A DNA stretch of 64,000 bases from Coriaria nepalensis (Eukaryota; Streptophyta; Magnoliopsida; Cucurbitales; Coriariaceae), in NCBI GenBank assembly GCA_027186245.1, contig CP114481.1, positions 1,002,001-1,066,000 on the forward strand, given 5' to 3'. The position numbers and the translations under genes were made by a program. This document shows, in pieces, positions 37,421 through 49,986 of the stretch. Below the pieces are notes generated by a model that saw only the letters and a program-made list of their open reading frames with translations, made no database searches and was not told where the DNA came from. Every line of letters starts with the position of its first letter. The first letter of the stretch is position 1.

Positions 37421-38234
37421 ATAGAGTTAGAAAAATGATGGAAGTATAAAGGAGTATCGCGCGATACAGTATATATATATTATAAAAAATTCTCATAATA
37501 TATATATAAAAAAAAATTGTAAATTTCAAATATCTAATATAACATATATATATATATATATGTATATTAATTTTGTGTTTGATTATTATAAAAAATTAAA
37601 AAATCAAAAATCATATATCCTTATAATATTTTATATATTTAGAATTAGACATCTTTTTTTTTAAGTAATATTATTAAAACTTTAGTTGAATAAATTAAAA
37701 TTTATTTCTAAAAATAAATTCAAAACATATTAATTTTAAATTATATATTTATAAAAATCTAGTGGGACAAGATTATATAAATTTTATATAAAAGTTTAAT
37801 TTAATGAAAGTACAAATCTTGTGAGAGCAGTTGCCCACCTTAAATCGACCCATACTTCCGATTGAGTTCTTTCTTTATAAAGCTCTAACCTTATAATTTA
37901 CATAATGCCAAGTTGTAAAACTACATCATATCAGTCTTAAGAATGTTATAAGTAATTTAATTCAAACTCAAAACTTAAAGCAAAGTTCTTATGCTTTGGA
38001 TCTTGATCAGTCAAGCAATCTTTGTAGCTAGAGGTCTAGAGTAAACTACGTAACGATAACATGATTCATGAATGAACACTTCCGCTTCCAAAGGGAAACG
38101 GAATAAATAGCTAAACAATAGAGAGAGATTACATTCGTTACATAATGTGTTAAGATAATTTCACACATACATTGAAAAACAAAAAACATAAGAAAACAAA
38201 AAATTAAAATTAAAAATCCTAAACATGAACAATC
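37421..38234. other. Intergenic, AT-rich
   Basis: No gene seen. AT-rich with (AT)n near 37544-37562. The last part probably holds the 3' untranslated region of the DMP gene. Confidence 0.5.
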
Positions 38235-38900
38235 CTAACTCGTGGATGTAGTATCCGTATTAAGAGGGAAACCAACTCCATGACGTTTCGTCGGAAAAGC
38301 AACAAACAACGTACTACAAATCACACCGATTGCAACCGGCAAATCGTCTAGAATCTTCTCAGTCTTACTCGACGCTGCCGGAAAGAAACAGCTCACCACG
38401 TTTTGATCAAACAAAGCAACGGCGACAAAAACTGAAACCGACATGAAAGCATGCATGAAGTCGATGAACTTCAACTTGAATTTCTCAGCAACTTTCTGGT
38501 CAAGATCACTTACCGACCCATCAATAATCCAAATTCCTTTAAACGTGGCAAACACATGAACAACATTCCCTTGTTTGTCCTTAAAACTGTCGGTAAAGCT
38601 CAGGAGAAAACAGGACAGCCCACATAGGACTAGAAGTCCTAGTGTCATGGAACGAGTTGCCGAATCACAGTCCCCATCGTCTGTGAGGATAGGTGAGAGG
38701 AGTTGAAATATGAGGACTGTTCCTGTTGGTAGAAGGTTTGCTAGATGGGCTGTGCTGTGGAAGGTTTGAGTAATGGCTCTTTGGATTAGGGTTTTCTTCT
38801 TTTCTGTTTCTGTCGAATTATCAGTAGGGCTTGAATTTAGGAGAGGGAGCTTTTGTTCATTTTCATGATGAGTTTCTTGTTTCACTACTTTTATCTCCAT
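38235..38900 (-). CDS. DMP (DUF679) membrane protein (221 aa)
   Basis: Plant-specific DUF679 DOMAIN MEMBRANE PROTEIN. Members sit in ER, tonoplast or plasma membrane; roles include senescence-linked membrane remodelling and, for the DMP8/9 branch, gamete fusion. Single exon, as usual for the family. The N-terminus (residues 1-50) is polar and variable. Four predicted membrane helices follow at about 51-72 (LANLLPTGTVLIFQLLSPIL), 85-104, 146-164 and 185-204, with the conserved DSFKDKQGNVVHVFATFKG loop between helices 2 and 3 and PVAIGVICSTLFVAFPT in helix 4. Length is typical. A TATA box is 87 bases upstream. The subgroup cannot be fixed without a tree; it looks like the general DMP1-7 type. 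Confidence 0.93.
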   Translation of the reverse strand: MEIKVVKQETHHENEQKLPLLNSSPTDNSTETEKKKTLIQRAITQTFHSTAHLANLLPTGTVLIFQLLSPILTDDGDCDSATRSMTLGLLVLCGLSCFLLSFTDSFKDKQGNVVHVFATFKGIWIIDGSVSDLDQKVAEKFKLKFIDFMHAFMSVSVFVAVALFDQNVVSCFFPAASSKTEKILDDLPVAIGVICSTLFVAFPTKRHGVGFPLNTDTTSTS

Positions 38901-38986
38901 CTTGAGTACTAACTAACCCAAGTCTGTATATGACTTCCTCAGCTTCTCTTTTCTGTTAGAGATAGCATTGTTTTCGGATTGATCTC

Positions 38987-38994
38987 TATTTATA
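38987..38994 (-). promoter_or_regulatory. TATA box of the DMP gene
   Basis: Minus-strand TATAAATA in GCTTATAAATAGAG, 87 bases upstream of the DMP start codon, a good match in sequence and spacing to a plant core promoter. Confidence 0.7.
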
Positions 38995-38999
38995 AGCAA

Positions 39000-39877
39000 T
39001 TTATTTTCTTTCTGTTATTTTTTCCCTTAATAAATTTATATCTATATCTAAGTGAATAAATTATTTTTGCATAGACCGAACATATGCAATGTTGCGTAAT
39101 AAATGGGAATGTACAACGTATGAGTATGATAGAGAAAGAGAGAAATTTTATTTTTGAATATTTTTCAATTTTCTATTATTGTATTTTCTTTTTTTTTCCT
39201 TTGATATGAGATTACGCCATAGATGTCATCCTCGCGTACATGTAAAATGGTCTTATTGAACATAATAATGTGACTGAAAAAAACAAAACCGGTAGAAGAC
39301 TGCTTAAATTTGTATAGCAGTTAAATTATATTATATATTATATATTTAAGTCAGATATTTGTGTAATTGCAACGATTTGAATCAACAGTTAAGATTCAAA
39401 TATAGGTTGTCAAACATCTTGAAGTTACATACTTACATAACAATAGGGATTCAAACTCCCATGTAAGATTTTGATACAAGTTCATATTAAGTATTATCAA
39501 TCATCTACGAATGTGCATCCTATAGAGAACATAATACGACTAAGATGTATATATTATGTACATAAACTAGACTAGATTCTAGATCGAACTAAACTAACTA
39601 AACTAACTAAAGAATCTATACGATATAGATTAAGATATATCATTTTAATTGTATCATCTAATATATAAATATAAATTATTCTTGTTGATTGTTATAGCAA
39701 TCGAAATATGAGAGAGAATCGGCTGATTTTAAATTATGCTTAGTAACTTAATTATCAGTAAGAATGTGTCATCTTTATTTATGATTAAATTTAATCCATA
39801 ATTATCTAAAAATATCTCTCCAAAAATGAATGTAAAATATATTTTAAGATATCATAAATGTATTTTATTTTGTTTCA

Positions 39878-39940
<63 letters not shown>

Positions 39941-42233
39941 TTGTTTGAAGAAATGTGAAGACAAGAGTTTATAGTGGAGCAAAAGAATGGGAAGTGGGTT
40001 TGAGTGGAGGGAAAGGGAGGGAAGTGGGTTTGATGATGCCTTGGAAGGAAAATATTTCCATCAACTAAAAAACTTCTGGACTTAACAATCTGATCTCTCT
40101 CCACAAGTTCCGGAAACAGAAAATCTTTTTCCTTAATGTTTGAAAAGTAGTTATATATTAAGGAAAATTGCAAAATTGTTCGTTACTACTAAATTAGTTG
40201 GGTATAAGGCCTAAAGGGTTATGTCGTTTTCTTATGCTAGCTATATGTTAATGAGACGCAATGAATACATATGTAGGAGAGGATTTATACGTAAGCTAGT
40301 ACATATATTAATATTTGCTTTTTTTTTTTTTTTTTTTTTTGTATTCTATTAAATTGGAGTTTGGTGAAATTAATATGAAGTTTGATAAGATTATAACATA
40401 AACGCAAAGTTTAGGTTGAAGTCGTTAAAACATGAAACGTTGTAGACTTTTTGGATCATAAGTCTTTCTAGGTTTTACTTAATTATTTAACCTTTTAACA
40501 ATCTATAGTGTTGAGTGGTCAAAAGTTAATCTAGGGTGAGAATCACTTTGAAGTCTCTAATTTAATACCATATATGATATTTTTTAAGGTTAACCATCAT
40601 TCAATCTTAAAAATATTGATATTCTATCTTTAATGTCTATGATGACCTAGCATTAGGTAGAAAATTAATCATAGATTAATACTGTATTTAACTTAGTTAA
40701 CTAGGATATCTCATAGTATGACCAAATATATATATATATATAATCCTTGAGGTTTTTATCATTTTAGAATAACTTAAGACTCATGGAATTATATTTTAAA
40801 TTAAATATCATTTTATCCTTTATTTTTATTATTTTTTCTATTTTCGTCCTTATATTTTTACTAAATCGCATCCTTAGATTTCATATTCTTACTCTTGCGG
40901 TAAGTAACAGAAAAAACTTTGATCTCTCTCGGAATGAAGGAGGATTGGGGAAGAAACGGGTGAAAATAGAATTAAGATAAGTTCGTGTGGTGATTTTTAA
41001 AATTTAAAATTTTCTATTTTATTTTATCTAAATAGAACAAAATTAAACTTACGAGTTTTAACTCAAACAAAAAAAAAGGGGGATATAAATAAGAAAACAG
41101 TGAAAGAAACATTAATCAAATACTTTCATTTGGACTTTTGATTATGATTATAATTATGATAATAATAACATGTATGATGGTGAATACATCTAAGTAGATT
41201 ATACTTTAGGGGAAAGTGGTATAGCATAACCTTGCACGTTATGACTACATGAATGTATAATCTAACAAGCGTTCAAAGGGTTTGCTTAGAAACATGGTTG
41301 CATCATTCTAATCTAACAAGCCTTTTGAATGTTGCTTGTGAACAACATTATGGCCACATGGTTGTGACGATGACGCATCATTTGGACCATAGATGGAAAA
41401 AGAAGAGGGGGGAATGACGCCAGTATGACTATTTCATCGGATCAGCTAGTAGCTCGAACCAAATTTTGAAGTTTGAATAAACTAATGAAAACGATTTTGA
41501 GTTCTATACCATTTGATTTGTAAAGTTCGCGAACAGTTTCATATATGAAAAACTTGAAGTTTTCATTATATTTTTAAGTCAAGCTCGAGTTCGATACACT
41601 TGAGAGGAGCACAAGAATAGACGAGCGCCAGCTAGATAAACATATCCAAACTCGAGCTGAATTTGATTTAGGCAAATTTTTTCGAGCTCAAGTAATATTC
41701 AGTTTGGATCGAGTACACCCGCATCGCTTGTGGTTTGGAATAGCAAGCCATCATCCTATTGAGCCTGATGGGCATATTAGTGGGATTTAGTAAAGTTCCG
41801 TATGCGATTAACTATTGCAGCTTTATTTCAGTCGAGATTGGACCTATTATGTTAGCATATGATCTGGCTAAAGAAGAAGTCCACTATAAGTTGGCCCTCT
41901 TACCATAGGCCCCAAATACTTCTTTTTTCTGTTCTTTTTTCCCTTACATCATGGTATGACTTGATTCCTTCACTCAAACATAAACATTTTTTTGACATTG
42001 TCCTTTGATTTGAAAGAAGGCGGCCAACTACGAACCGTCAAAACTAATCTTAAGAAAAATTTCAAACTTTCTCCCACCAATTCAAACCCAATTACCTAAG
42101 TTGATACAACTTAATTTTCTGTCCTTTTTTCCCTTCTCACCTGCCTTGGTCCCATCGATTTTCCTCCTTTCCAAACACCCCTATATCTCACAAATTCACC
42201 CATGCAACTCACAATAAGAATTCAAACAAAAAT
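39000..42233. other. Intergenic with repeats
   Basis: No gene recognised. Holds an (ATT)n microsatellite (39880-39938), a T-run (40319-40340), and at about 41440-41730 a dispersed-repeat-like stretch with several CGAGCT motifs in both orientations and a TACACCCGCA end. The stretch before 42234 is the likely promoter of the kinase-like gene, with CTATATC about 50 bases upstream of its ATG. The long minus-strand frame at 39865-40173 is produced by the ATT repeat. Confidence 0.5.
39880..39938. repeat. (ATT)n microsatellite
   Basis: About 20 uninterrupted ATT units. Length is likely to vary between individuals. Confidence 0.95.
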
Positions 42234-43292
42234 ATGAGTCATAACCAAGATATTCCTTATGATATCATTCTTGGCCTCCTTGGAACTTCTATCATTCTCC
42301 TTTTCATCGCTCTACTCTTCTTTCTCTTAAGAAAAAGACCGATTCATGATCATCATCATCAATCCAATGATCAAGTTCAACCCATAAGAGCTTGTGCTCA
42401 AGCCTACACATTAACAGACATTGATGAAGCAACCCAAGGTTTCAACCCTCAAAGAGTAATCGGTGATGATCATCTAGGCACGATCTATGCGGCAGCTTTG
42501 TCACAAAGAGATCATCATCAGCATGATCATCGAGAGCTAGTAGTAGCCATCAAAAGGATCCATCCCCATCTTGTCTTCACAGCCAACAACGGATTAGGGT
42601 TCAGTTTCTCATCGAAAATCCGGTCGTTATCTTATGCTCAAAACACTAATTTAGTGCCCATAATTGGATATTGCGAGGCACCAGGTGAGAGAATCATAGT
42701 GATGGAATTTGTGGGCGTGGTCAGTTTGGATTACTATTTACATCAAGACCCAGATGGGGGAATTGTTTTGGATTGGAGTCAACGTTTGAGAATTGCAAGT
42801 GGGGTGGCAAGAGGGCTTAAGCACTTGCATGAAGGCATGGCACCAAGTATTGTTCATGGGTGTGTGAAAAGCTCAAACGTTTTGATTGATGTGAACTTTT
42901 GTGCTCGGGTTTGTGATTTCGGGCTAACTTTCTTGGCACCCAAACACAAGAAATGGCTTGTCGGTTATGTCGACAACAAGTATTGGGATGTTAGAAATGG
43001 TGGAGCTTGTAAGGAAAATGATGTTTACGGGTTCGGAGTCGTTTTGTTGGAGATTTTGAGCGGGAGAAGTTGTGAAGAAGGCTGGCTTGTGAAGTGGGCA
43101 TCGCCATTGATTAAGGAAAGGAGATTTGGTGAAGTTTTTGACCCTAGACTCGTTGCTCCTTTTGACATGAAGCCTCTTGTTAGATTGGCCAAAGTTGCTT
43201 TAGCTTGTGTTGGGAACTCAAGGAAGAATAGGCCAACTATGGTTCAAGTTGAAGCCATTTTGAGCGATTTGGAAATCTTAGTATGTGATTAG
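42234..43292 (+). CDS. Receptor-like pseudokinase, membrane-anchored (352 aa)
   Basis: Single-exon protein with an N-terminal membrane helix (residues 10-33), a short His-rich linker, and a kinase fold at about 60-350. Kinase landmarks are IGDDHLGTIYAA (glycine loop, degenerate), VAIKRI with Lys107, NTNLVPIIGYC, the catalytic loop as HGCVKSSN (208-215) where active kinases have HRDxKxxN, CDFGL (227-231), GYVDNKYWD, ENDVYGFGVVLLEILSGR, and RPTM near the end. The alpha-C position is FSSKIRSLS, so the Glu is Lys128. With the catalytic Asp and alpha-C Glu both lost, catalysis is unlikely; it is probably a scaffold or decoy in membrane signalling. No extracellular domain is present. Resembles CRINKLY4-related/receptor-like cytoplasmic kinases; the exact subfamily is uncertain. 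The open frame is intact, so this is a gene, not a relic. Confidence 0.9.
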   Translation: MSHNQDIPYDIILGLLGTSIILLFIALLFFLLRKRPIHDHHHQSNDQVQPIRACAQAYTLTDIDEATQGFNPQRVIGDDHLGTIYAAALSQRDHHQHDHRELVVAIKRIHPHLVFTANNGLGFSFSSKIRSLSYAQNTNLVPIIGYCEAPGERIIVMEFVGVVSLDYYLHQDPDGGIVLDWSQRLRIASGVARGLKHLHEGMAPSIVHGCVKSSNVLIDVNFCARVCDFGLTFLAPKHKKWLVGYVDNKYWDVRNGGACKENDVYGFGVVLLEILSGRSCEEGWLVKWASPLIKERRFGEVFDPRLVAPFDMKPLVRLAKVALACVGNSRKNRPTMVQVEAILSDLEILVCD

Positions 43293-45421
43293 TTTTGATT
43301 AGTTTACATTTTTTTTGAAAATTTTGTCAAAACGAGTTATATACGTGTAAATTAATATTATATGAAACATTACGTGAATTCAAAGATTAGCAAATCTTGT
43401 AATATGAGGCGTTTTGATTGTTCTATTGATTGTTCTATTCTCTAATGTTAATGTATATTAAACTTTATCCACTTGGAAAAAGTAAATTGTTTGGAAAAGT
43501 CTAATCAACGCCTAAAAAATTATTTAAAACTAGAAGGTTCCACTAATAAATATATACAGATTTTTCTTATATACATATGATTTATGACTATTTATTAAAA
43601 TAATATTTATGATCGTAACCAAATTTAATTTATGATAGATTATATTCATTAAAAAAAAATTCAATATATATAATAACTAGTCTATATATTTATATCTCAA
43701 CATCATATGATTAGTGATGATTATAGCTGGATATGACATTTATTTTCCTCTTCCTCTAATTATTATTGTTAAGCTCTCACAAAATAAGAGAAAGAGTCTG
43801 TCCGCATTATATGCTAATAAAAAGAAGTAATTTTTGAGTAAATTTTATCTATTGTAAATTTATCAATCATAATATTAAATATCAGTTTGATATATTTTTT
43901 CACCTCTTACATTGAATCTATGTACGGTTGTGATTATTCAATTTACAATAAACTTAATGCACTTCAAAAAATTTGCATGAAAAGCGATAGAATACTCAAA
44001 ACTTGGAGGTAATATATGTAAAAATAACATAATTTTCATCTCTATTATGTATGTATCGAGAATGTCCAATCTTTATTTTATCTTCGTTATATTATTAAGA
44101 ATGTCCATCTCTATTAAGAAGTGAAACAACTACCAAGCATCCTACTCACAGTCAATGGCCAGAAACCACTTATTTCACCTTATACTGAAACCTAATCTAA
44201 TGTCTTCTAATTCCGTTATCCGTTTAGTTTTCACTCTCAAATGACAATATCACAAACACAACCAACGGAGAGCCACTATAATTATTCTCCAATTAGTCCT
44301 TCACATCTAGCTCGGTCAGGATTTCCCCTGCCTACTCCATCTACATCAAATTTGACTCGATCGGCTCGGATGCTGATTAAAAATCCAACAACCTATATGA
44401 TCAATAACTTGATTCACAACCAATCTATACATTAGACTAGCGTAGCCAGTAATTACCTCATTATTATAAGTTTGTATATTTCCTTGAATCGGTTGGGAAA
44501 TTACCATAATATTTCAATGACCATAATCGGTTAGTTCTTTGCGTGGTCATTTGATGTAGTCAACATCAAATAATAAATTTTTTCCACTGGTTTCAATTTC
44601 AATTTATTCTTAATAATAAATTTTAAAATATTTATCATAATTATAAATATAATTTCATATTTTATAATATCAAATCAAAACAATTATATTCATAATTATA
44701 ATTAATAAATCTACGAAATTAAATTTGCTGACCCAATAATTTTTAATCCTCGGTCAGCTTGTTCATTTTTTTTCTAGCTTGTAGTATGGTATTTGTGCCC
44801 CTACCCTCTTCTCCAAGTAATCAAAAGCACATACACACAATTTCTGGTCCTGGACCTAAATAGAAACAAATTTATTAATCAGACAAAAAAGTTGAAAAAA
44901 AAAAAAAAACAAACAAAGAAGGTTAATGCGCAAGTTAGCTTCTTCTTTACGTTCCTTCTTCGAGAAGTTTCTCATATTAATTGCAAGTTAGAGGTGTAGC
45001 TTTAACAAAGGAATGGATAAATTTTAATTGATTAATTTTAATTATATATATTAATTTAATATTATTAAATTAATCTATATTTAGTTTAAAAGAATTAAGA
45101 TATAATTTTATAATTCGGTCAAAATATTTTCATTTAATTATATAGGTATAATAAGGAACAAACATTAAATAGAAATATATATAGAAATTTGATGCATTAT
45201 GTCTAACATCAGGAATTACATTAAGAAAGTTGATCGTTGTATGACATCGAAACGTGGCTCAAAAGAGACAACTAATTTGCTTTCAAACTTCGATTACTAC
45301 GCCCTTTTGCTTTATAGGACACGTTTAATATTATCGTTCCTTCTCTTCTTTGATAGGTCTTCTGCACAATATTTTGGCTATTGATGATATACTCATACCA
45401 AAATCGAAGGAAATTATTGTA
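43293..45421. other. Intergenic / 5' region of the NAC gene
   Basis: No separate gene recognised. AT-rich. The frame at 44241-44435 has no family resemblance. An upstream first exon of the NAC gene might lie at 45199-45260, because an acceptor-like TTTGATAG at 45349-45356 precedes the annotated first coding exon, but this cannot be settled by eye. Confidence 0.4.
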
Positions 45422-48400
45422 ATGATCAACCGGGAAAATTGTGCCGTAAAATGTCCGGCATGCGGCCATCACATACAAATCGAACGCCAGGTATGTCGAT
45501 GTTATGTCCATCTTTGTGTGTCCGAAATATAGTGTCGTTAAGTTTGTTGATTTTCTCAATTTTGTGTAAATAAAGATATTACTTAAACTGATCAACTGAT
45601 TAACTAAACAAGGTTGGGGTTAATAATGATTTGCCGGGATTACCAGCTGGAGTGAAGTTTGATCCGACAGATGAAGAGATTCTTGAGCATTTAGAAGCAA
45701 ACGTGATAACATCTTCTAAGCATAAGCGTCATCCCTTTACTGATGAATTCATCCCAACATTAGAAGGGGACAATGGAATTTGCTATACTCATCCAGAAAG
45801 ATTACCAGGTAATTAAGTTCTAATAGGTAACTTATTTATTTACTTTAATATTTTTATATAAAATTCACGATACAAATTAACTCAAATTATATATCATTCA
45901 ACATTATACACTTTACAATACTTAAGATCCGTCTGTTGAGAATATATCACATATCGAAAATATAAATTTTGAAAATTCAATATACATAAAAAATGTATAC
46001 GTATTATGCATCCAAACCGCAGTTTTGGACATGACTCAAACTTTCATTTACCAAAAAGTACACTCAAATAACTTTTATACAAAGTTACAAAAATTCCGTC
46101 TCATGCTTATTGCAAGTTATTGCAAATTGATCCGCAAGAAGTGTCATGATTGGAGCGGTTCGAGATCGCGGAAGAAAAATAGAGGGAAACAATAAGAGAG
46201 AGAGAGAGAAAAAGTAAAGTAAAAGAATGCTCTTATTACTCTCATACCGAAAAGAATACATGCAAGTTATATTTATACAAAAGTAAACATGTTAACGACC
46301 ATTAACCTATGACAGAAAACTTTACACGTCATCAAAATTAAGCTAGCGTCAATACTTCCCCTCAAGGTGGAGGGTGAAAGTTGTTGAGAACACTCATTTG
46401 ATCAAAATCAGTGAAACTGGCCTCTAGAACTGGAAACAACTGTGAAGTGGTAGATGCATCTTTAAAAGGAAAAACATTCTCATGAAATAAAACATTATGA
46501 TTGATAGAGAAAGAATGAGTGGAAAGAGAGTAAACTTTGTAACCCTTTTGAGTAAGAGAATACCCTTAAAAAATGGAAGGAACTGACCGTGATGAAAATT
46601 TATTAGGAGAAGGAAGAATCTTAACAAAGCAAATACATCCAATAACTCTAAGATGAGATAAGAAAGGAGACTTATTATAGAGTAATTGGAAAGGAGATTT
46701 ATTATTTAGAATTCTATAGAGAAATATGTTAATAATGTAATAGGTAGTAAGAAGACAATCTCCCCAAAATTTAGAAGGGATATAGGATTGCAATTTCAAG
46801 GCACGTGCTACCTCAAGTAAGTGTCTGTGCTTTTGTTCTACATCTCCATTTTGTTAAGGAGTGTATATACAAGAACACTGATGTCTAATGCCAAGACTAG
46901 AGGGCAGATTCTTATAGTCATTATTCATGAACTCGGTTCCACTATTTAATCTAATTTGAAGAATATGAAGGTTAAACTGTTTATGAGGCATGAGTATAAA
47001 AGATTTGAGAGTGTGATAAGAATCTACTTTAGTTTGCAACAAGTAAGTCCAAGTTGCCCTAGAATAATCATCTACCATTGTGAGAAAATATCAAGCACCA
47101 TTATGAGTTTGAAATTTGTATGGACCTCATACGTTAATATGAATTAATTCAAATGGTCTAGAAGTTTTAGTAATGCTTATAGGAAAGATAATTTTGGACT
47201 GTTTTGACAATTGACAAATTTGACAACTTTGTATTACATGATGATAAAAAATACAACAATGTTTGACATAGTTAAAAGTTTGGAAAAAGAAGTATGTCCA
47301 AATCGTAAATGCCAAATTTTGGCATTGGACTTATTATAAGAACTTGCGTTACATGAATCAAGAGGGGTAATACAAGTGGTGTTGGATGATTATCATAAGC
47401 TGTGAGGAGACATAAGGTGATAAAGATCTTGATACAATCTACTAATCCCATTTATAATCCCAGGTGACAGATCCTAAAATAGACAAAATGAAGGATAAAA
47501 CTTCACACATCAATTCTGTTTAGAAGACAACTTAGACGTAAAAATGAGATTGAACTTAAACTATGGGATTTAAAGAACATTTGGTAAAGTGATGATGGGA
47601 GAGATAGATACTGATCCTATATGAGTTGAAGAAGTAACTTGGCAATTAGGTAATATCATAGATGATGTTGAGTCTTTTGCACACATAATAGGTGAAATTA
47701 AGATAGAAAAATCAAATGTCATCTGGCTGCTTACGCCTGTATCAATAATCCAGTCAAATATTCTAGTATGACTAAAAAGATTATCATGAATACCTGCCAC
47801 ATTAGCAATTTAAGACGAATTATTGTTGGAGTTATCTAGACTGATCAGCTTGAGAATATGTCTATATTGATCTTGTGAGATTGGAGCAGAAGACTGGCAT
47901 GTAGTATCATCATTGTCTGCAACCACTACATTCAAATTATGTCCATTCTTGCTAGGGAATTTATGATTTTTGAACTTGTAATCTAGAGGATAACAAACTA
48001 ATTTATAGCAGCTTTCCTTGCGATGTCCATGAATATTATAATATTCACATTCTACTCGCTTGAAAGAGATATTAGAGCTATATTTTTGATTAGTGTTCTT
48101 TACAGAATTTTCATATAGGGTAGTTGTCTCAACAGTAGCGGTACTTGCATTTGCTAAGACTTTATTTCCCTCATCTTCATGTATGATGCTAAAAGCCTTG
48201 TTTACCGGTGGCAAATGATCCATTAACAAAATTCGATTATGTACAATACTAAAACTTTCATTCAGACCCATTAAATACTCAATTAAACGTTGTTGTTGAT
48301 TGTTAGCAAAATATAAAGCAGATCCAGCACATTCACAATTAGGCAATGCCACTATAGTTAAATGTTTATCCTATAAGGTCATAAGCCTAATGTAATAAGT

Positions 48401-49986
48401 AGAAACATAATCACTCCCATGTGTTGTCATAGCAATTTCTTTACAAATAACATATATCTTATATCTATTAACCTTAACAAATCTCTCTTTCAAATCATTC
48501 CATAAAATAGCTGCATCAGTTTTAAATATAGCCTCATTTGATAGCTCTTTGGAAATTGCATTCAAAATCCAGGAACACATCGCATTACATCTTTTCCAAT
48601 AAAGACAATAAGGAGATGAAAACAAAGGTTTGATGAATTGACCTGTCACAAAACCTAGCTTATTTTTTGAAGGTAAACGCCAACACTATATATCTGCTCT
48701 AGATTCTACAGTTCTCACTTCCAGTGAGTTTTTGTATGATCAGAACCATTCCTGGTGTATTAGAGGCGTGAATGTAGAATCTAGTGTTCTGATCAATCTG
48801 AGGCATCAATGAAAGATAAGGATCAAAAGGTAGAACACTATAATTTGTAGTCGATGTAGCAAAAAATTCAATAGCGGAAGAATTCTTTGTTTGGTCACCT
48901 ATTGAAACAGAATGAAATCTCAAGAGAAAATAAATAACGGATTATAGATGAATATGAAATCAAGATGAAGAGTAATCATGATGATTATTGTCAAATTGGA
49001 GAAGAACAATCATAGATTTAGGACTGCCTAGATCAATTGCTCTGATACCGTGTCATGATTGGAGCAATTTGAGATTGGGGGAGAAAAATAGAGGGATACA
49101 TTGAGAGAGAGAGAGAGAGAAAAGGTAAAGTAAAAGAATGCTCTTATTACTCTCATTCCAAAAAGAATACATGCAAGTTACATTTATACAAAAGTAAACA
49201 TGTTAACAACCATTAACCTATAGCAGAAAACTTGACACATCATCATAATTAAGCTACCGCTAATAAGAAGCTAGGATTCGATGATATTATTCAAAATGGT
49301 AATATCTAGTGCTAACTTACTAATAGCTAAATATAGCTTTATTGTTGAGTTTGATTTTTCCTCCTTTAAATCGAGAAGTTTTTCTTATTATTTCAGCCAA
49401 AAAAAAATTATAGTGTTCATAAATGCTTTTCCAAGATTGAAGTTATATTACTAATACCTATAGTCATTGGATTGTCATGTTATTAGTCACTAAATCTATA
49501 TACATATTGCAAACAATAATCTTTGTATACCCTTTTGATGAGCATTGTATATTGTTTTCTAAACATTGCAATCCAACTTATTTTGATTCAAATGTAGGAG
49601 TAAGCAAAGACGGTGTAATTAGACACTTCTTTCATCGACCATCAAAGGCATACATAACGGGAACAAGGAAAAGAAGGAGAGTTGAAACAAACGAGAAAAG
49701 TAAGGACGAAGCAAGATGGCACAAAACAGGAAAAACAAGACCAATTCAAATAAATGGAGAGATAAAGGGCTTCAAGAAGATTCTAGTTCTCTACACAAAC
49801 TATGGGAGGCAAAAAAGACCTGAAAAAACAAATTGGGTTATTCACCAATACCATGTTGGTAACAGTGAAGAAGAGAAAGATGGAGAAATGGTGCTCTCTA
49901 AGGTATTTTATCAAACACATCCCAGAAATTGTGCATCTAATTCCAATGTTGTTGAAGAAGATATCGCTCAATTGAGAGGAAGTTGA
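45422..49986 (+). CDS. SND3: NAC transcription factor, SND3/SND2-type
   Basis: NAC-domain regulator of the SND2/SND3 (NAC073/NAC010) group, which promotes secondary-wall genes in fibres. Exons: 45422-45490 (with CPACGHH), 45613-45808 ([32 protein letters not shown]) and 49598-49986 ([68 protein letters not shown]). Phases agree (69+196+389 nt, 217 aa). The NAC domain is complete. The C-terminus stops soon after it, shorter than the roughly 310 residues usual for SND3; a +2 frame continues open for about 45 codons, which may mean a frameshift. The second coding intron is 3.8 kb because it holds a Copia element. The start is uncertain: no upstream in-frame ATG, but an extra 5' exon is possible. 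Position beside the glutaredoxin supports SND3 orthology. Confidence 0.78.
46142..46354 (-). repeat. 3' LTR of the intronic Copia element
   Basis: 213 bases. Read on the minus strand it starts TATTGACGCTAGC, where the usual TG start is changed to TA, and ends CATGACA. A (GA)n run lies inside. It differs from the 5' LTR at roughly 20 places by eye, many of them CG versus TG/CA, as expected from methylated repeat decay. Confidence 0.88.
46400..48930 (-). pseudogene. Broken gag-protease-integrase of intronic Copia
   Basis: Minus-strand frames in Copia order. Gag is at about 48923-47810, with a zinc-knuckle-like [14 protein letters not shown] near its end. Protease at 47800-47570 has [11 protein letters not shown], with DTG kept. 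Integrase zinc-binding and core pieces lie at 47315-46854 ([25 protein letters not shown]) and a later piece at 46799-46566 ([17 protein letters not shown]). At least six stops or frameshifts separate them. No polymerase follows. Confidence 0.85.
49051..49265 (-). repeat. 5' LTR of the intronic Copia element
   Basis: 215 bases, the partner of 46142-46354. Followed, in element orientation, directly by the tRNA primer-binding site. The divergence between the two LTRs implies the insertion is not recent. Confidence 0.88.

Larger units (their letters stand above)
46142..49265 (-). mobile_element. Copia element lacking reverse transcriptase, in NAC intron
   Basis: Two similar LTRs (46142-46354 and 49051-49265) bound a 2.7 kb interior read on the minus strand. 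The target duplication AGAAG is at 46137-46141 and 49266-49270. Next to the 5' LTR the primer-binding site reads CGGTATCAGAGC (49050-49039), one base from the usual initiator-tRNA-Met complement; next to the 3' LTR is a polypurine tract TTGAGGGGAAG (46365-46355). Inside are gag, a zinc knuckle, protease and integrase pieces, but integrase C-terminal sequence runs almost directly into the polypurine tract. Reverse transcriptase and RNase H are missing. The frames are broken by stops, so the copy is old and non-autonomous, though its ends are intact. Confidence 0.9.

Noticed and set aside
39865..40173. Minus-strand frame ending in poly-Asn
   Set aside because: The Asn run is the ATT microsatellite; the rest has no resemblance to known proteins.
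45199..45384. Plus frame as a possible first NAC exon
   Set aside because: No family motif and no clear donor; the CPACGHH-containing exon from 45422 is the earliest part supported.
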